Positions 23,046 through 34,145 of a DNA stretch of 64,000 nt are shown here, piece by piece. Below the pieces are notes generated by a model. That model was not told the DNA's origin. It made no database searches and saw only the letters and a list, made by a program, of their open reading frames with translations. The position numbers and the translations under genes are program-made. Position 1 is the first letter of the stretch, and every line of letters begins with the position of its first letter. The stretch is from Helianthus annuus (lineage: Eukaryota; Streptophyta; Magnoliopsida; Asterales; Asteraceae), in contig NC_035433.2 in assembly GCF_002127325.2 (NCBI RefSeq), forward strand, positions 81,782,079 to 81,846,078, written 5' to 3'.

Positions 23046-23699
23046 ACAATTCCATAAGAAAATCCATTCCACAACTCTAATTGCCATAGTCGACAACTGG
23101 CGATTGCCTAGTTGATTATTACTTATCGATTGCCGATTGCCACAATTTGACTGGTAATAACGATTAGAAGGGTATTTGAGTTATTATTTTTACATACTTA
23201 AAAAGGTTAAAGGTTGGGTATTTGAGTTAAATCACTTGATTTACCACTATGAGCTTCACTAGCAAAGGTTTAAACAAATGTGTGCTAAACAAGTTTAAAA
23301 AGTTATTGTATTATTTAAAAAGTTTATTGTATTATTATTATTCTAACTAAAAAGACAAGGGTCTAGTCAATTGATACAACAAAGATTCAAAAAATATATG
23401 AACAAAATAAAAAACCATAAATTAGCAATCAATGTCCGAAACCTTGGATAGTGATTGTTTTCACACCTCCCCTTCACATATTCACGCGTTCTAGAGCCTC
23501 CCAACATTTCAGTTTCCACCTCCCTATATACTCTACTCTCTTCATCTACCACCACACCACACCCACCTTATAAAGTAGCAAAACCCCTAAATTAGCCCTA
23601 CATCTTGCATACCCATCAAGACTTACTTACTGATAACGATGTCTTTGTAAGAAAGATCGATTTTTTAACCTTACCCAGATCGTAATTTTGGGTGTTTTC
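23046..23699 (+). promoter_or_regulatory. Upstream region, promoter and 5' leader of the MLO gene
   Basis: AT-rich flank. A TATATA at 23525-23530 (CCCTATATACTC), about 170 bp before the ATG, is the best TATA candidate. The sequence after it is CT-rich and then contains AAACCCCTAAATTAGCCC, as is usual in plant 5' leaders. No clear cis-element assignment is possible. Confidence 0.4.
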
Positions 23700-26668
23700 A
23701 TGGCGGGTGGTGAAGGTGAAGGTACTTCTTTAGAGTTTACACCCACATGGGTTGTGGCTGCCGTTTGTACTGTTATTGTTGGGATCTCTCTTGCTGTTGA
23801 ACGCCTGCTTCATTATACTGGAAAGGTTTGTTTGATTATGTTTTTTTTTTTTTGATTTGGGATTTTGTTGATTTGATGAGGGTTTGATGGGTTGATTGTT
23901 TGGTGGTGTAAAGTAAATTTTTTTATTTTTATTTTATTTTTTTCTATTTTACTTTTTAATTTAATATTTTTGTTGTTGTTGTTGATGAACATTTTTTTGT
24001 GTGCAGAAATTGAAGAAGGCTGGTCAAAAGCCACTCTTTGAAGCCTTGCAAAAGATTAAAGAGGGTATATTCTTGTGTTTTTTTTTTTTCACTTTTTATC
24101 ATGTTTTGTGTGGTTGATAGGAGAAATCTTGTCTACTAAATTTGGAGGATGTATAAGCGGGATTTGATTTATTTTTTTTTAATTTAATTGTGAGATTTGG
24201 AATGGAATATATATACTAAATTTAGAGTACAATCACAGCATATATTCCTAAGTTAGAATGGGATTTGACTTTCAGGTCAAAATATGCTAATTTTGGACTA
24301 CAAAAGTTCAAACTTATAGGGATATGAGGCTGATTCTTTTCAAGTAATGTTTGAAAGACATATACATCAAGTGCTATGTTAGAACAATGTTAGTACTAAA
24401 TGAGTAATAATCTTTATACGGTTCAAATTTTTTAAAAATAACAAGTTGAACCTGAAAAAAGTGATCCAACTTTTTTAACTATCTCATCTGGTTCTATTCT
24501 AACAATTCATATAAAGTTCGTAATCGTTATACATCATCATACTCAGTAAATCCCACCAATAGCAAAGCAAAGGTAGGGTCTGAGGAGAGTAAGATGTAGA
24601 CAACCTTACCTCTACCCCGTCGGAATAGAGAGGCTGTTTCCAGTGAGACCCCAGCTCGATAGTAGTTTTGCATCAAGCCTTGGATATAAGGCACATAACA
24701 CTCAGCAATCGGGACAAAGACCGATTAGTGCATGTACCCTTTTGTCTTTCAGCTATCAACGCCACCACATGATGCATGATTAACCGTCCTCAGCTTTTAA
24801 CGTTATTTTCACGAAATTAGTAAAATAACGTTAAAATTAGTGCACTTTCACTTTTGCCCCCCGATGGCCCACACATATATACATTATACGCGCATACCGC
24901 AAGTGGGGCGTGTTCGTAATCGTTATACAAAAAATATTATGTTTGTAGTTGTGAAGTTGATCATTCTTTATTTTGTATGCAGAGTTGATGCTTTTGGGAT
25001 TTATTTCTCTTTTATTAACTGTTTTCCAATCAAGAATTGTCAAGATTTGTGTAAAGGAGAGTATAACGGAACACCTTCTTCCATGCTCACTGCATGATAA
25101 AGAAGAGGCGTTAAACCCTAAACCCGAGGGTACTTCTCATGTTCGTCATTTACTCGCAGAAGAAGCAGTGGCTGTCGGCTATTGTGCTGCGAAGGTAACA
25201 GCATTGGATTATTTGTATAAATGTTTGTTTGATCTTTGTTAGTAGTCATTTTCTCGAAGTTCACTTGAGCTTTTATTTAAATTTGTAATAGTGTTTTGTT
25301 AAAGAATTTATGTGATGCATGAACGTTAATTAAATGCTTAATTCGTATATATGTTATGTTATACAGGGAAAGGTCCCACTTCTATCTCTTGAGGCTTTGC
25401 ATCATCTACACATATTTATTTTCGTTCTAGCCGTCGTGCACGTGACGTTTTCTGTCCTCACCGTTGTATTTGGAGGCGCTAAGGTTTGTAAAAAAGTCAC
25501 ATAACTGTATTCTTTTTTTCACTTATCATGATTATCTGTTCTGTTTTATCATCGATATTATTGTCGTGTTCTAGATACGGCAATGGAAGCATTGGGAAGA
25601 ATCTATCACAAAAGATAACTTTGATCACTCACAAGGTAAGGGTTAATAAGAGTCAACCTTTGTATAATTTTATTTTCTTAGATTTAGGACGTTTTTTTAA
25701 TAATTTACACAAAATAATACTTTCTCATGATATTTTATAAAATTTAAAGTGTTTGACTTGGCACATGGTTTTAAGCAAAATGTTTGATTATTCTTGAAGT
25801 TTTCTAAAATATATATTTGTGGAAAAAAATCAGTATATTTTTTGATGATGAAATCTAAGAAGAATTTTATCTAAGCGGAATTCTTTTATATTTTGTGTAA
25901 TTTCTTACCTTTTTAATTATTTTTTATTGATGAAATGTGCAGTTTTTATTAAGTCGTCGAAATTCACAAATGTAAAAGAGCATGACTTTATTAGGAACCG
26001 TTTTGTTGGTATTGGCAAAGGCTCAGCGATTCGAGGCTGGATAGTAAGTTACTATCATACATTGATTTATATATTTACGGGTGTATGTGTATATGTATGT
26101 ATATATATGTGCGCGTGTGTATGATAATATATTGTTGACTTTTGTTTTTTATGAACATTACAGCATTCCTTCTGCAAGCAATTCTATGGATCTGTCACAA
26201 AGACAGATTATGTAGCACTGCGTTTGGGATTTATTACGGTAAGCATCATCCAAGACTCGTGTGTGTGTGTATATATAGAAGAATATTCATTTGATCAACC
26301 CACTTGAGTTGAGAAAACCCAAATAAACCCTATGTAACATTTTTATTTTTTGCTAAAAAAACAGGGAATGTAACATAAATGTACTTGAACATTTTTATGA
26401 AAAAAAATGAAAAAAACGCCTACTATTTTTTTTTAAATGTTCAAAATTTGTATGTTACATTTTTTTGGACATATATATTATGTAATGTGAAATTTTTAAC
26501 ATTTAAAAAAAACTACTCGGTGTTTTTTTGGTTTTCTTTTATAAAAATGTTCAAATATATGTATGTTACATTTCCTATTTTTTTAGAAAAAAATAAAAAT
26601 GTTACATGGGTTTTTTACAAAGGTTTCTTGAGTTTACACAACTCAAGTGGGTTTTCGTTCTAGCCTTC

Positions 26669-26703
<35 letters not shown>

Positions 26704-29097
26704 CATGGGCGTAGCATAGTGGGGGCGGGAGGGGGCGTCCGACCCCCCAAACTTTTTTCTCAGTTGTGGAGAGTATGTACTTTTCATATAGAAATTTTTG
26801 GGTATACACGTTTTTGACCCCCCGGTTTTATAGAAATTTTTGGGTATGTACATTTTCGACCCCCCGGTCGGGAATCTCAAGCTTCGCCACTGTATATATA
26901 TAATTTTGTGAAGCTCATTTATCTTGTTTTGTTAACCATTTGTTACTCTTTTATAGACCCATTGCAAGGCAAACCCGAAGTTCAATTTTCACAAATACAT
27001 GATACGTGCTCTGGAAGATGATTTTAAAAAAGTGGTTGGAATCAGGCAAGTGATATGTTTATGATTTTTTCCCGGAAGAACAATTTGCTTTTTGATTTTA
27101 GATTTACATCTTTATACTTTCCAAATATTTAGTAGATTCTTTCATCTCTTTACATCTAAAATTTTATAGTATATTTTTTTTATACTGTTAATTATATTCA
27201 TCAAAATTAAAAATTTACTACCCCATATAACATGAAACTAAAGTTTTATTTTGTTTTTTTGTTTGCAGCTGGTATCTGTGGGTCTTCGTTGTCATATTCT
27301 TGTTGCTGAACGTTAATGGTACGCAATCGCTTTAACGAAATAGGGTCAAATGGGTTGAACAAAAATTACAAAAAGAGCTTAAAAAGAAACTGGTCGAACC
27401 ATTAAAAGTCAAGTGTATTATTAATGCATAAGATCTCTCTAATCAATATAATAAATAAATAACTAATTTGCTACCTCTAGCATACCGTCATGATTTTTAC
27501 GACGGTAGATCATATCACAAAATGAATAATCAGCGTTATTTTATACAAGCGGTGAAAAGATTTTTTTTGGATATTTTGCAGGCTGGCATACATATTTTTG
27601 GATAGCTTTCGTTCCGTTCATCGTAAGTGCATTAACACGCTTACCATTGGCCAATTACTAGCTATAATATCTTGTTTTACATTTACATAACACTATTCTC
27701 CTTTAAATTAACTCATTAGTTTTTTTTTTTTTTTTAAATTTACTAGCTTCTACTTGCCGTGGGAACAAAGCTAGAGCACATAATAATTCAGTTAGCTCAT
27801 GAGGTTGCTGAGAAACATATAGCCATAGAAGGCGATTTAGTTGTGCAACCATCGGATGATCATTTTTGGTTTCACCGCCCCAAAATTGTGCTTTTTCTCA
27901 TACATTTCATCCTCTTTCAAAATGCATTTGAGATCGCATTCTTCTTCTGGATTTGGGTATGTTTCTTGTCTTTATAAGCATACAAAAATATTCAGAAATT
28001 AATATTGAATTATTGGCATCACACTATTTATTTCTAATATAGGTTCAATATGGCTTTGACTCGTGCATAATGGGACAAGTGCGCTATATTATCCCTCGGC
28101 TCATTATTGGGTAAGTTATAAATCGTGTGAACTTTTTTGGTATTAATATGCACATTGGTCCTGGGCCTGACCCGGAAAAGTCAACAAATCGGACTTTGGG
28201 CTCACTTGTTTTTTTTCAAGTAATATTGTTGTCTTACAGAATAACAAGGAATGTAGTTGTAATTCTGTTTTTTGTGCTACTTTGTTTTCAGGGTGTTTAT
28301 TCAGGTTCTGTGCAGTTACAGCACTCTACCACTTTACGCCCTTGTGACACAGGTATATCATTTCAAGATCCTTTATATATATATATGTGTGTGTGTGTAT
28401 GTGTATGTGTGTGTGTGTATATATATAGGAGAACGTATATATAGTAAATTCTATGTTAGAGACTAAACCCACTAAACTCTATGTAACTTATGTAACACAT
28501 GCTTGTAACACCTGTGTATCACCTACTGTATCACCTACGTAACACCTGAGTAACATACGTTACATCCGAGCTATCATATGATGTTACACATGTTACGTTA
28601 AACAGTTTAATTATTTTTTTTTTAACAAAAAACGTGTGTTAAAAAAACTGTTTTGTCTATTTATAGTTTTTTTTTTATAAAAAGCCGCTTGAAAATATGC
28701 ATATCGCATGCCCTAAATTTTTTTATAAACGAAACGATTTTTTTAAGTTGAGTTTAGTGGGTTTAGTATACACACTCTCTCTCTATATATATATATATCT
28801 CTGTGTGTGTGTGTCTGTGAGTGTGTGTGTATATATTTTCTAAATAAACACCTGATTTGTTTTATGACCAAATTCTAGATGGGGACCAATTTCAAGAAAG
28901 CAATATTTGAAGACCATATACAGGCCAAAGTTGTGGGCTGGGCTCTAAATGTCAAGAAAAAGATGGCCAATAACGGTGGGACCAATGGCTCGAGCCATGA
29001 TGGTTCAACTGCCACCACTTCTGCCACTACTGCTGCTGCCACATCTGCTTTTAAGACCATTCAACTTGGTAAAATTAATCAGAGCCAGCAGTCGTGA
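23700..29097 (+). CDS. MLO: MLO-family seven-transmembrane protein (MLO1-like, clade II type)
   Basis: Fourteen exons encode 495 aa: 23700-23825, 24007-24064, 24983-25194, 25367-25483, 25575-25635, 25943-26043, 26164-26238, 26957-27045, 27269-27318, 27582-27622, 27747-27956, 28043-28110, 28292-28352, 28879-29097. All joins keep frame. MLO proteins are plasma-membrane proteins with seven helices, linked to calcium/calmodulin signalling in development and, for clade V, powdery mildew susceptibility. Seen here: the N-terminus SLEFTPTWVVAAVCTVIVG, KEELMLLGFISLLLTV (about 61-75), the four conserved extracellular cysteines (C84, C96, C129, C388), FWFHRPKIVLFLIHFILFQNAFE and IIGVFIQVLCSYSTLPLYALVTQ. 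The C-terminal calmodulin-binding segment centres on W444 (VVGWALNVKKKM). A short Ser/Thr/Ala-rich tail follows. It lacks the (D/E)F(S/T)F tail motif, arguing against clade V. Clade II is my judgement from resemblance. The ATG at 23700 gives the standard MAGG...SLEFTPTW start. Intron 8 is GC-AG. Confidence 0.95.
24536..24690 (-). repeat. SINE/RTE-tail-like dispersed repeat in MLO intron 2
   Basis: On the minus strand it reads GGGGTCTCACTGGAAACAGC, then CCTCTCTATTCC, a segment rich in TACCTC/TACATCTTAC, and ends TGGGATTTACTGAGTATGATGATG. This is a common plant dispersed retroposon tail ending in a short trinucleotide run. Its exact class is uncertain from sequence alone. Confidence 0.5.
26296..26655. 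mobile_element. Foldback MITE-like element in MLO intron 7
   Basis: Inverted ends ACCCACTTGAGTTG (near 26299) and CAACTCAAGTGGGTT (near 26639-26653) enclose AT-rich sequence with several ATGTAACATTTT or ATGTTACATTTT motifs, also inverted. A very similar design occurs in intron 13 of the same gene. Confidence 0.6.
26704..26892. mobile_element. Small TIR element between TA microsatellites in MLO intron 7
   Basis: Imperfect terminal repeats (CATGGGCGTAGCAT at the left, CAGTGGCGAAGCTT as the reverse complement of the right end) bound 189 bp. They enclose a tandem duplicate of ATAGAAATTTTTGGGTAT followed by GACCCCCCGG. The element sits inside a (TA)n tract. Confidence 0.45.
27046..27268 (+). other. 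GC-AG intron 8 of the MLO gene
   Basis: The donor reads CAG|GCAAGTG and the acceptor TTTGCAG|CTGG. Only this join keeps the conserved reading ...VVGIS-WYLWVFVVIFLLLNVN. The nearby GT (GCAA|GTGATA) would shift the frame. GC donors with this strong AG|GCAAGT context are a known minor class of U2-type introns. Confidence 0.85.
28440..28780. mobile_element. Foldback MITE-like element in MLO intron 13
   Basis: The perfect 15 bp inverted ends AAACCCACTAAACTC (28465-28479) and GAGTTTAGTGGGTTT (28750-28764) flank a core of repeated GTAACAC(C/A) motifs. (AT)n and (GT)n microsatellites lie on both sides. Confidence 0.65.
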
Positions 29098-29502
29098 GCT
29101 TGCGGCGGTTCATATTGATGCATATGTTAATATACTACGGTAGTAGCTGAAGAAGAAGTCCAATCTTGAACCTCGTTTTGCTATGGTGCGATGATAGTAA
29201 TCGTGATATAACAAGTTTTTGTTTGGATGAGCAAAATGGTTTTGAATTTGTAACTATTGGAGGTTTTATTGGTGATATTTGAAGTAAATGCTTGGTTGGT
29301 AAATCAATTTTTGCTTTAGATTGTGTTTTGTTATGATTGAAGTCACTTTTAAAAATACATAGAAAATGACATGACTGAGTTCTGTAAATGGGTGGTTCTG
29401 ATTTGGGGATATGATAGGCTCAATTTAATATTTTAGACTTTTTTTTTGTGAGTTGATCTTGATTTGACACTTTACATTAATCTCTTATGCTATCACACAT
29501 CT
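29098..29502 (+). other. MLO 3' untranslated region and flank
   Basis: Sequence after the stop codon. T-rich stretches and candidate poly(A) contexts lie around 29290-29370, but no site can be fixed. Confidence 0.4.
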
Positions 29503-29995
29503 AGTGATGAATATAAAACCGGTTTTTTTAGAACCGAACTGGTTTGGAATTGTAATCACACGAACCTGTTGGGTTCAATTTCCAAACCGGTGGTTCCACA
29601 CTAGTTTCACCACTCCAGACAAAAAAACCAATCCAAAACCGATAATTGGTGAAAAGCAGTTTGGAAACCGACCTGAAAAAAGCCGGTTCAAAATCAGCAA
29701 GAAAAACCGGTCTAGTTATTTGGTTTTATCGAGTTTCTTTTTTCTTTTTTTTTTTTTATAAAAAACCGCTAATTTTATTCTAAAATAGTTCAAAAGCTAT
29801 AAAAAAATACTTGTATTTTATGTTTTTTTTTAACTTTCGTCGTCAAAACAGTTAAAAAGTGCGCGCAAGAATTGGTCTGTGAACCGAAACCGGCGTTTCA
29901 AACCGTTCTAAAGACCGACCAAACCGGAGAGGAATTGAACTAGTTTGACCAATAACCAGTCAATCTAGAAAAGACCAAAATGTTCATCCCTATAC
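29503..29995. mobile_element. hAT-like non-autonomous element rich in AACCGG motifs
   Basis: The left end TAGTGATGAATAT and the reverse complement of the right end TAGGGATGAACAT form an imperfect TIR of about 13 bp. The inside is full of AAACCGG/CCGGTTT motifs in both orientations. A clear 8-bp duplication is not visible. The 3' part of this element recurs at about 34146-34232 as the start of the downstream duplicate. Confidence 0.5.
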
Positions 29996-30856
29996 ACACC
30001 TCCACATGTTTATGTCTAAATTTCTTATAAGAGTTTGGTTGGTAGTTTTTCTTTTTGCAAGTCTTGTTAGTTCTGATGGTGGGTCAAGAAGTGAGTTAGT
30101 TGGTTTATTTATTTGTATTCATCTTTTGTTAGTATATGTCAAGGTTTTCATAACCAGACCAGACCTACCAGTTTGACTTGGCAGGTTTGGACCGTTTATC
30201 TTTTGGCCGGCTAATTTTTGTGGTAGTCTTGACAAAAGGGTCACTGGAGATAAAGTTTGATCACAAACTTGCACATGTCTAAATTAATAGGTAGTGTTCG
30301 TTTCACGGAATTGAATGGAATTTTGATGGAATTGAATGTTGATTTCACTTCTTATTTTGTTGGTTTCAAACAAGAAAATGAATTTTAATTGAACAACATA
30401 AGGAAGTGAATCTACATTTCAATTTCGTCCAAATTTCATTCCATTTTGCAAAACAAACACATGTAAATTACAAATCAAATATCAATTTCTGCACGAATTT
30501 CCATTCCAGTTTTATTACAATCCATGAAACACGAGCACTATTGTACTTCAATTGTTTGGCTAGTGGGTCAAGTGGTGGGGAGTTTATTTTAAAGGCTCAT
30601 TGGTCCTTGTAGTGGGTCAAGTAGTGAATGAGTGGTTATGTCTTTGTAATTCCCCATTTTAATAAAAGGCCTTTTAAATACATTAGTGACTCTTAGAAAT
30701 TACAATTTAAAAACTTTTACTTATAACTAAATATTGAAAGATTAATAACCCTATCTTCAAAACATTTGTCTAATAAACATTTACAAACATATATTATCTT
30801 TGATGAATAAGCATTTAGAATATCACACTCGTGCATTTAGAATATCACACTCTTCC

Positions 30857-31020
30857 GTAGTGGGGCGCTAAGATGGGGGATATGTGCACGATGGCGCCCC
30901 ATAGCGCCTGCCACACCATTACAGGTGGCGCTATGGGTGCAATTTTGGTGGAAGGCGTGATTATGTTCGCAGCGTGAGGAAGATGAATTCTCTGCACATT
31001 GTTTCCCCTCCTCACACACA
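30857..31020. other. GC-richer block absent from duplicate copy 2, probable MITE part
   Basis: Contains GTGGGGCGCTAAGATGGGG and GGCGCCCCATAGCGCC/TGGCGCTATGGG, which are partly inverted. A short direct repeat (GCATTTAGAATATCACACTC twice, at about 30810-30853) precedes it. It may be one MITE split by the Helitron that follows. Confidence 0.35.
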
Positions 31021-32112
31021 TCTATACATATAATAAAAGAAACCAATTAACGGACACGTGTCGATACGAGAGACATCTATTTTTTAGTTTTCTTGCCATA
31101 TATTTATGTTTATTTTTATCTTAAAAATTACAAGTTTTAAAATAATTTATCAAGTTATCCCATATTTTAAATCGACGCTTATCTATAACGATATATCTAT
31201 ATTTATATTTATTTCTAATATAATCTTTATACTTATCTTTAGTTTATTATTTTGCCAGTAAATTGCACAAAACGTCCTTTATGTTTCCTCAAACTTGCAG
31301 GTTTCAGCCTTAATGTTTAAAACTTGCTAAAAACATCCTTTAAGTTTATTTTTGTTATTGGTTTAATCCTTTACGACTAACCAAGTTAAGTATCTCAGTT
31401 TGTTTCCCTCACATGCCTAACATGTGAGGATCCCACTATCGTTTGATGACCGACATCAACTGACTCGCAAAATGGAATGGGGATGTGGTGCAAACGCAAC
31501 TGCCTGAAACCCAAGCAAAATTGCCTCTGTTTTCACCGGAGATGTAGTCCAAACACAATTGAATCTCTTAAATTTATGGGGCCATTCACATGGAGCAAGC
31601 CCCTTTTCATTCTGAGCTATCAACATCCACTCGGAGGAGAGATCCAGCCCGCGTTTCGCTGACTAAATGCCAAACAAGCCATATTTGCAAGTTGATAGCC
31701 TCATGTTAGTTCTGAATGTGAATTCAAATTGAAAAGTGTATATCATTTTTTGTAATTGTTTTCGTCTTTAGTTTTGATTACTTGATTGAGATTATATGTA
31801 TTAAGTAGGGAAGAATAAAAACTAATATTTAGGTACAAAGCAATGGGTCATGAATGGGGAAAGAAGAAATAAGTGGACTTAATGGACTTTTGTAGTACAC
31901 AAGTTTATAATCTAATAATAGAAAAATAAAAAAGACAAAGTAAAATGTTCTAATATGTAAATAGTATATCAAAGTTCTTTTTACCAAAAACGTATTTTGA
32001 CGACTGTGTGTGTTAACTGATTACATTATATTTATTCAAGCCGTGTAGTACACGTGCTTATTATATAAAAATACTTTTAATCAACCTGTGTAATACCGGG
32101 GTTCTAACCTAG
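31021..32112 (+). mobile_element. Non-autonomous Helitron
   Basis: It starts TCTATACATATAATAAAAGA right after an A. It ends ...GGGGTTCTAACCTAG before a T, the A|TC...CTAG|T pattern of Helitrons. The 3' subterminal region holds the palindrome CGTGTAGTACACG (about 32042-32054). No Rep/helicase coding is present. It lies in duplicate copy 1 only. A long perfect palindrome of ATAC/GTAT repeats (about 32120-32148) follows directly. Confidence 0.7.
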
Positions 32113-32719
32113 TATATATATACATACATACATATGTATGTATGTATAATTGAAGGTTATATAACCCCCTTACCACTACATCCTCTTGTGATATAAAGCC
32201 CCATAAAACCCTTCTTTTACGCATTTCACCACTTGTCGCATAACACTCCCAAAATAACCTTAAAGCATGCATAGTTGATTAGTTGTCTATCAATTGTTAG
32301 GTCAGTGTGCCTAGCAGTGATTAATTTCTTTGTATTCCCTTTTGTTAGTGTATCCCTAAAAAAAGGCCTTGAATGTTTCAATATTATGGCGTGAATGAAT
32401 TATGAACAGAGCCAAACTATCTCCCTAAATCCCATAAATATGGGTGTTCTTTGGGTTTTTTAATCGGGTTTCAGATTTTTCGGGTTTTCAAAACTAAATA
32501 TTTAACTCGATAACCGAATCATTCTAGGTCCGGGTTAGATCGGATTTCGGGTTAGAAAGTGAACTCGTTTAACAGAAAAGTACAGCCTTTTAAAATTTTA
32601 AATTATCAATATTAGTTATTAGCGAACATTATAAAAATGATTTTGTAAAACAACGATATGTCACTAAGAATGGAGGATATTGAAGATATGGAATCTACTA
32701 TCTATGTTGTTATTTAAAA

Positions 32720-33998
32720 CTTTTAGAAGGGTAAATTACTTTTTGAGTCCCTGTATTTTATGGGTTTTAACTAGTTGAGTCCAAAAGTAAAAAGTTTAAC
32801 GACCTGAGTCCCCATAAGCATTTTCTTTAACCATTTGAGTCCAAATTTCTAACCCAGTTAGAATTTTGTTGTTAAGTTTAGTTAAATGACCAAATTACCC
32901 CTATAAAACAAATAAAACACAGACCCCCTTTTTCCTCTATTCTTCTTCTCCTTCAAGGTTAGAAAACCCTACTTCTCAAATTCTTCTCTCTGCAATCTTA
33001 TATCCTCCATACACACACCTGCTGCCATCACTCTCGTTCTCTCCCGCTGGCGCCGGTTAACTGGCAAGCCGACACCCAAACCCTCACCTTCATATACCAC
33101 CTACCCCCCCCCCCCTCGATCTTTGTTACTCCAACACACACCCACCACTCACCTTCTTCCTATATCTATAACAACCACACCACCCCCAATGAATTCCCGA
33201 CGGCGGAGGTAGACGGAGAGACGGAGAGAAAGATCGAGATGAGAGGGGAAAATAAGAGAAACGAGATGCGGAGCCGGCGAGCGCCGTTTTCCGGCGACGA
33301 ATCCGCCGTCGGCAGCGGAGCATTGATGGCGGCGGTGATGTTCTGATCCGACGAGTTTCCGGTAAGACATTTGATTTTGTTCCCCGATTCTTTTCAATGA
33401 AGATGATGGTGAATAATGTTGTTATTGATATTTATGACGGGTGGAAGATGATTGGTGGTGGTGGTGGCCACTGTTGTTATTGAATTGTCGATCTCTGAAA
33501 AATGGGCACTGTGAATAATGGCCATCTTCTTTACAACTTTTCAAGGACCATGTCTCCTGTTTATTGCTTTCCAAAAAAATTCGGTGGTGGGGCTACGGCG
33601 GTTGCCGCCGGAGTAGGTTAACTTTCGATCTGCAACATGCAACAGAGATTGAAGTTGTAGGTGTTGTGGGTGATGAAAAGGGGATTTAATTAGGTTAAAG
33701 AGAGAGATTGAAATGGGGATTGAAGATCAAGGAAGTGTGAAATGGGGATTGAAACTCGGATTTAATTAGGTTATAAAAAGAAAGAAAGAGAAATATTTTT
33801 TTATTTTTTAATTATAAGGGTGTTTTGGTCATTTAACAATAGTTAACCAAAAAATTCTAACAGTGTTAGAAATTTGGACTCAAATGGTTAAAGAAAATAC
33901 TTATGGGGACTCAGGTCGTTAAACTTTTTGCTTTTGGACTCAACTAGTTAAAACCAATAAAATACAGGGACTCAAAAAGTAATTTACCCCTTTTAGAA
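32720..33998. mobile_element. Long-TIR MULE-like element with 9-bp TSD (possible Pack-MULE)
   Basis: The element is 32729-33989, flanked by the perfect 9 bp duplication CTTTTAGAA (32720-32728 and 33990-33998). The ends GGGTAAATTACTTTTTGAGT and its reverse complement begin inverted repeats of roughly 150 bp, both containing CTTTTGGACTCAACTAGTT-type sequence. The interior (about 33000-33640) is GC-rich and unlike the TIRs, with a (C)n run and Cys/Arg-coding GGCGGCGG tracts. It looks like a captured gene 5' region, but I cannot name a parent. No transposase is seen. The matching empty site is in copy 2 near 36205. Confidence 0.8.
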
Positions 33999-34145
33999 AT
34001 TAAAGATATGCATAGACTTTATGATTTAAAATTTTTAGAAGAGGGTGATGTAAGATTTTTAGAAAATTGGTTGTATCATTGAATAGGAAAAGATTATTAA
34101 ATCATTTTAGAAGATACGACTATATCTAGAAAATATGCTAACTGT

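Larger units (their letters stand above)
29900..34145. repeat. Segmental tandem duplication, copy 1
   Basis: Matches copy 2 (34146-36370) in order. The GTTTGGTTGGTAGTTTTTC/CAAGTCTTGTTAGTTCTG segment (30030 and 34250) and AATACATTAGTGACTCTT (30678 and 35158) recur. So do TTGATTAGTTGTCT...GGCCTTGAATGTT (32275 and 35708) and AGAAGATACGACTATA near the end (34107 and 36331). Copy 1 additionally holds a block with a Helitron (about 30800-32250) and a MULE (32729-33989). Confidence 0.8.

Noticed and set aside
18461..23050. Gypsy A and the solo LTR are both followed by ACAAT, suggesting two ends of one event
   Set aside because: The LTR sequences belong to different families, and the solo LTR has its own flanking pair AGAAT/ACAAT. 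The shared pentamer is most likely chance.
23700..29097. MLO as a powdery mildew susceptibility (clade V) gene
   Set aside because: The tail lacks the (D/E)F(S/T)F motif, and the N-terminus and tail look like MLO1-type proteins.
33126..33397. Arg/Ser-rich ORFs inside the MULE
   Set aside because: They come from GC-rich, untranslated-leader-like sequence with no domain; at most a captured gene fragment.
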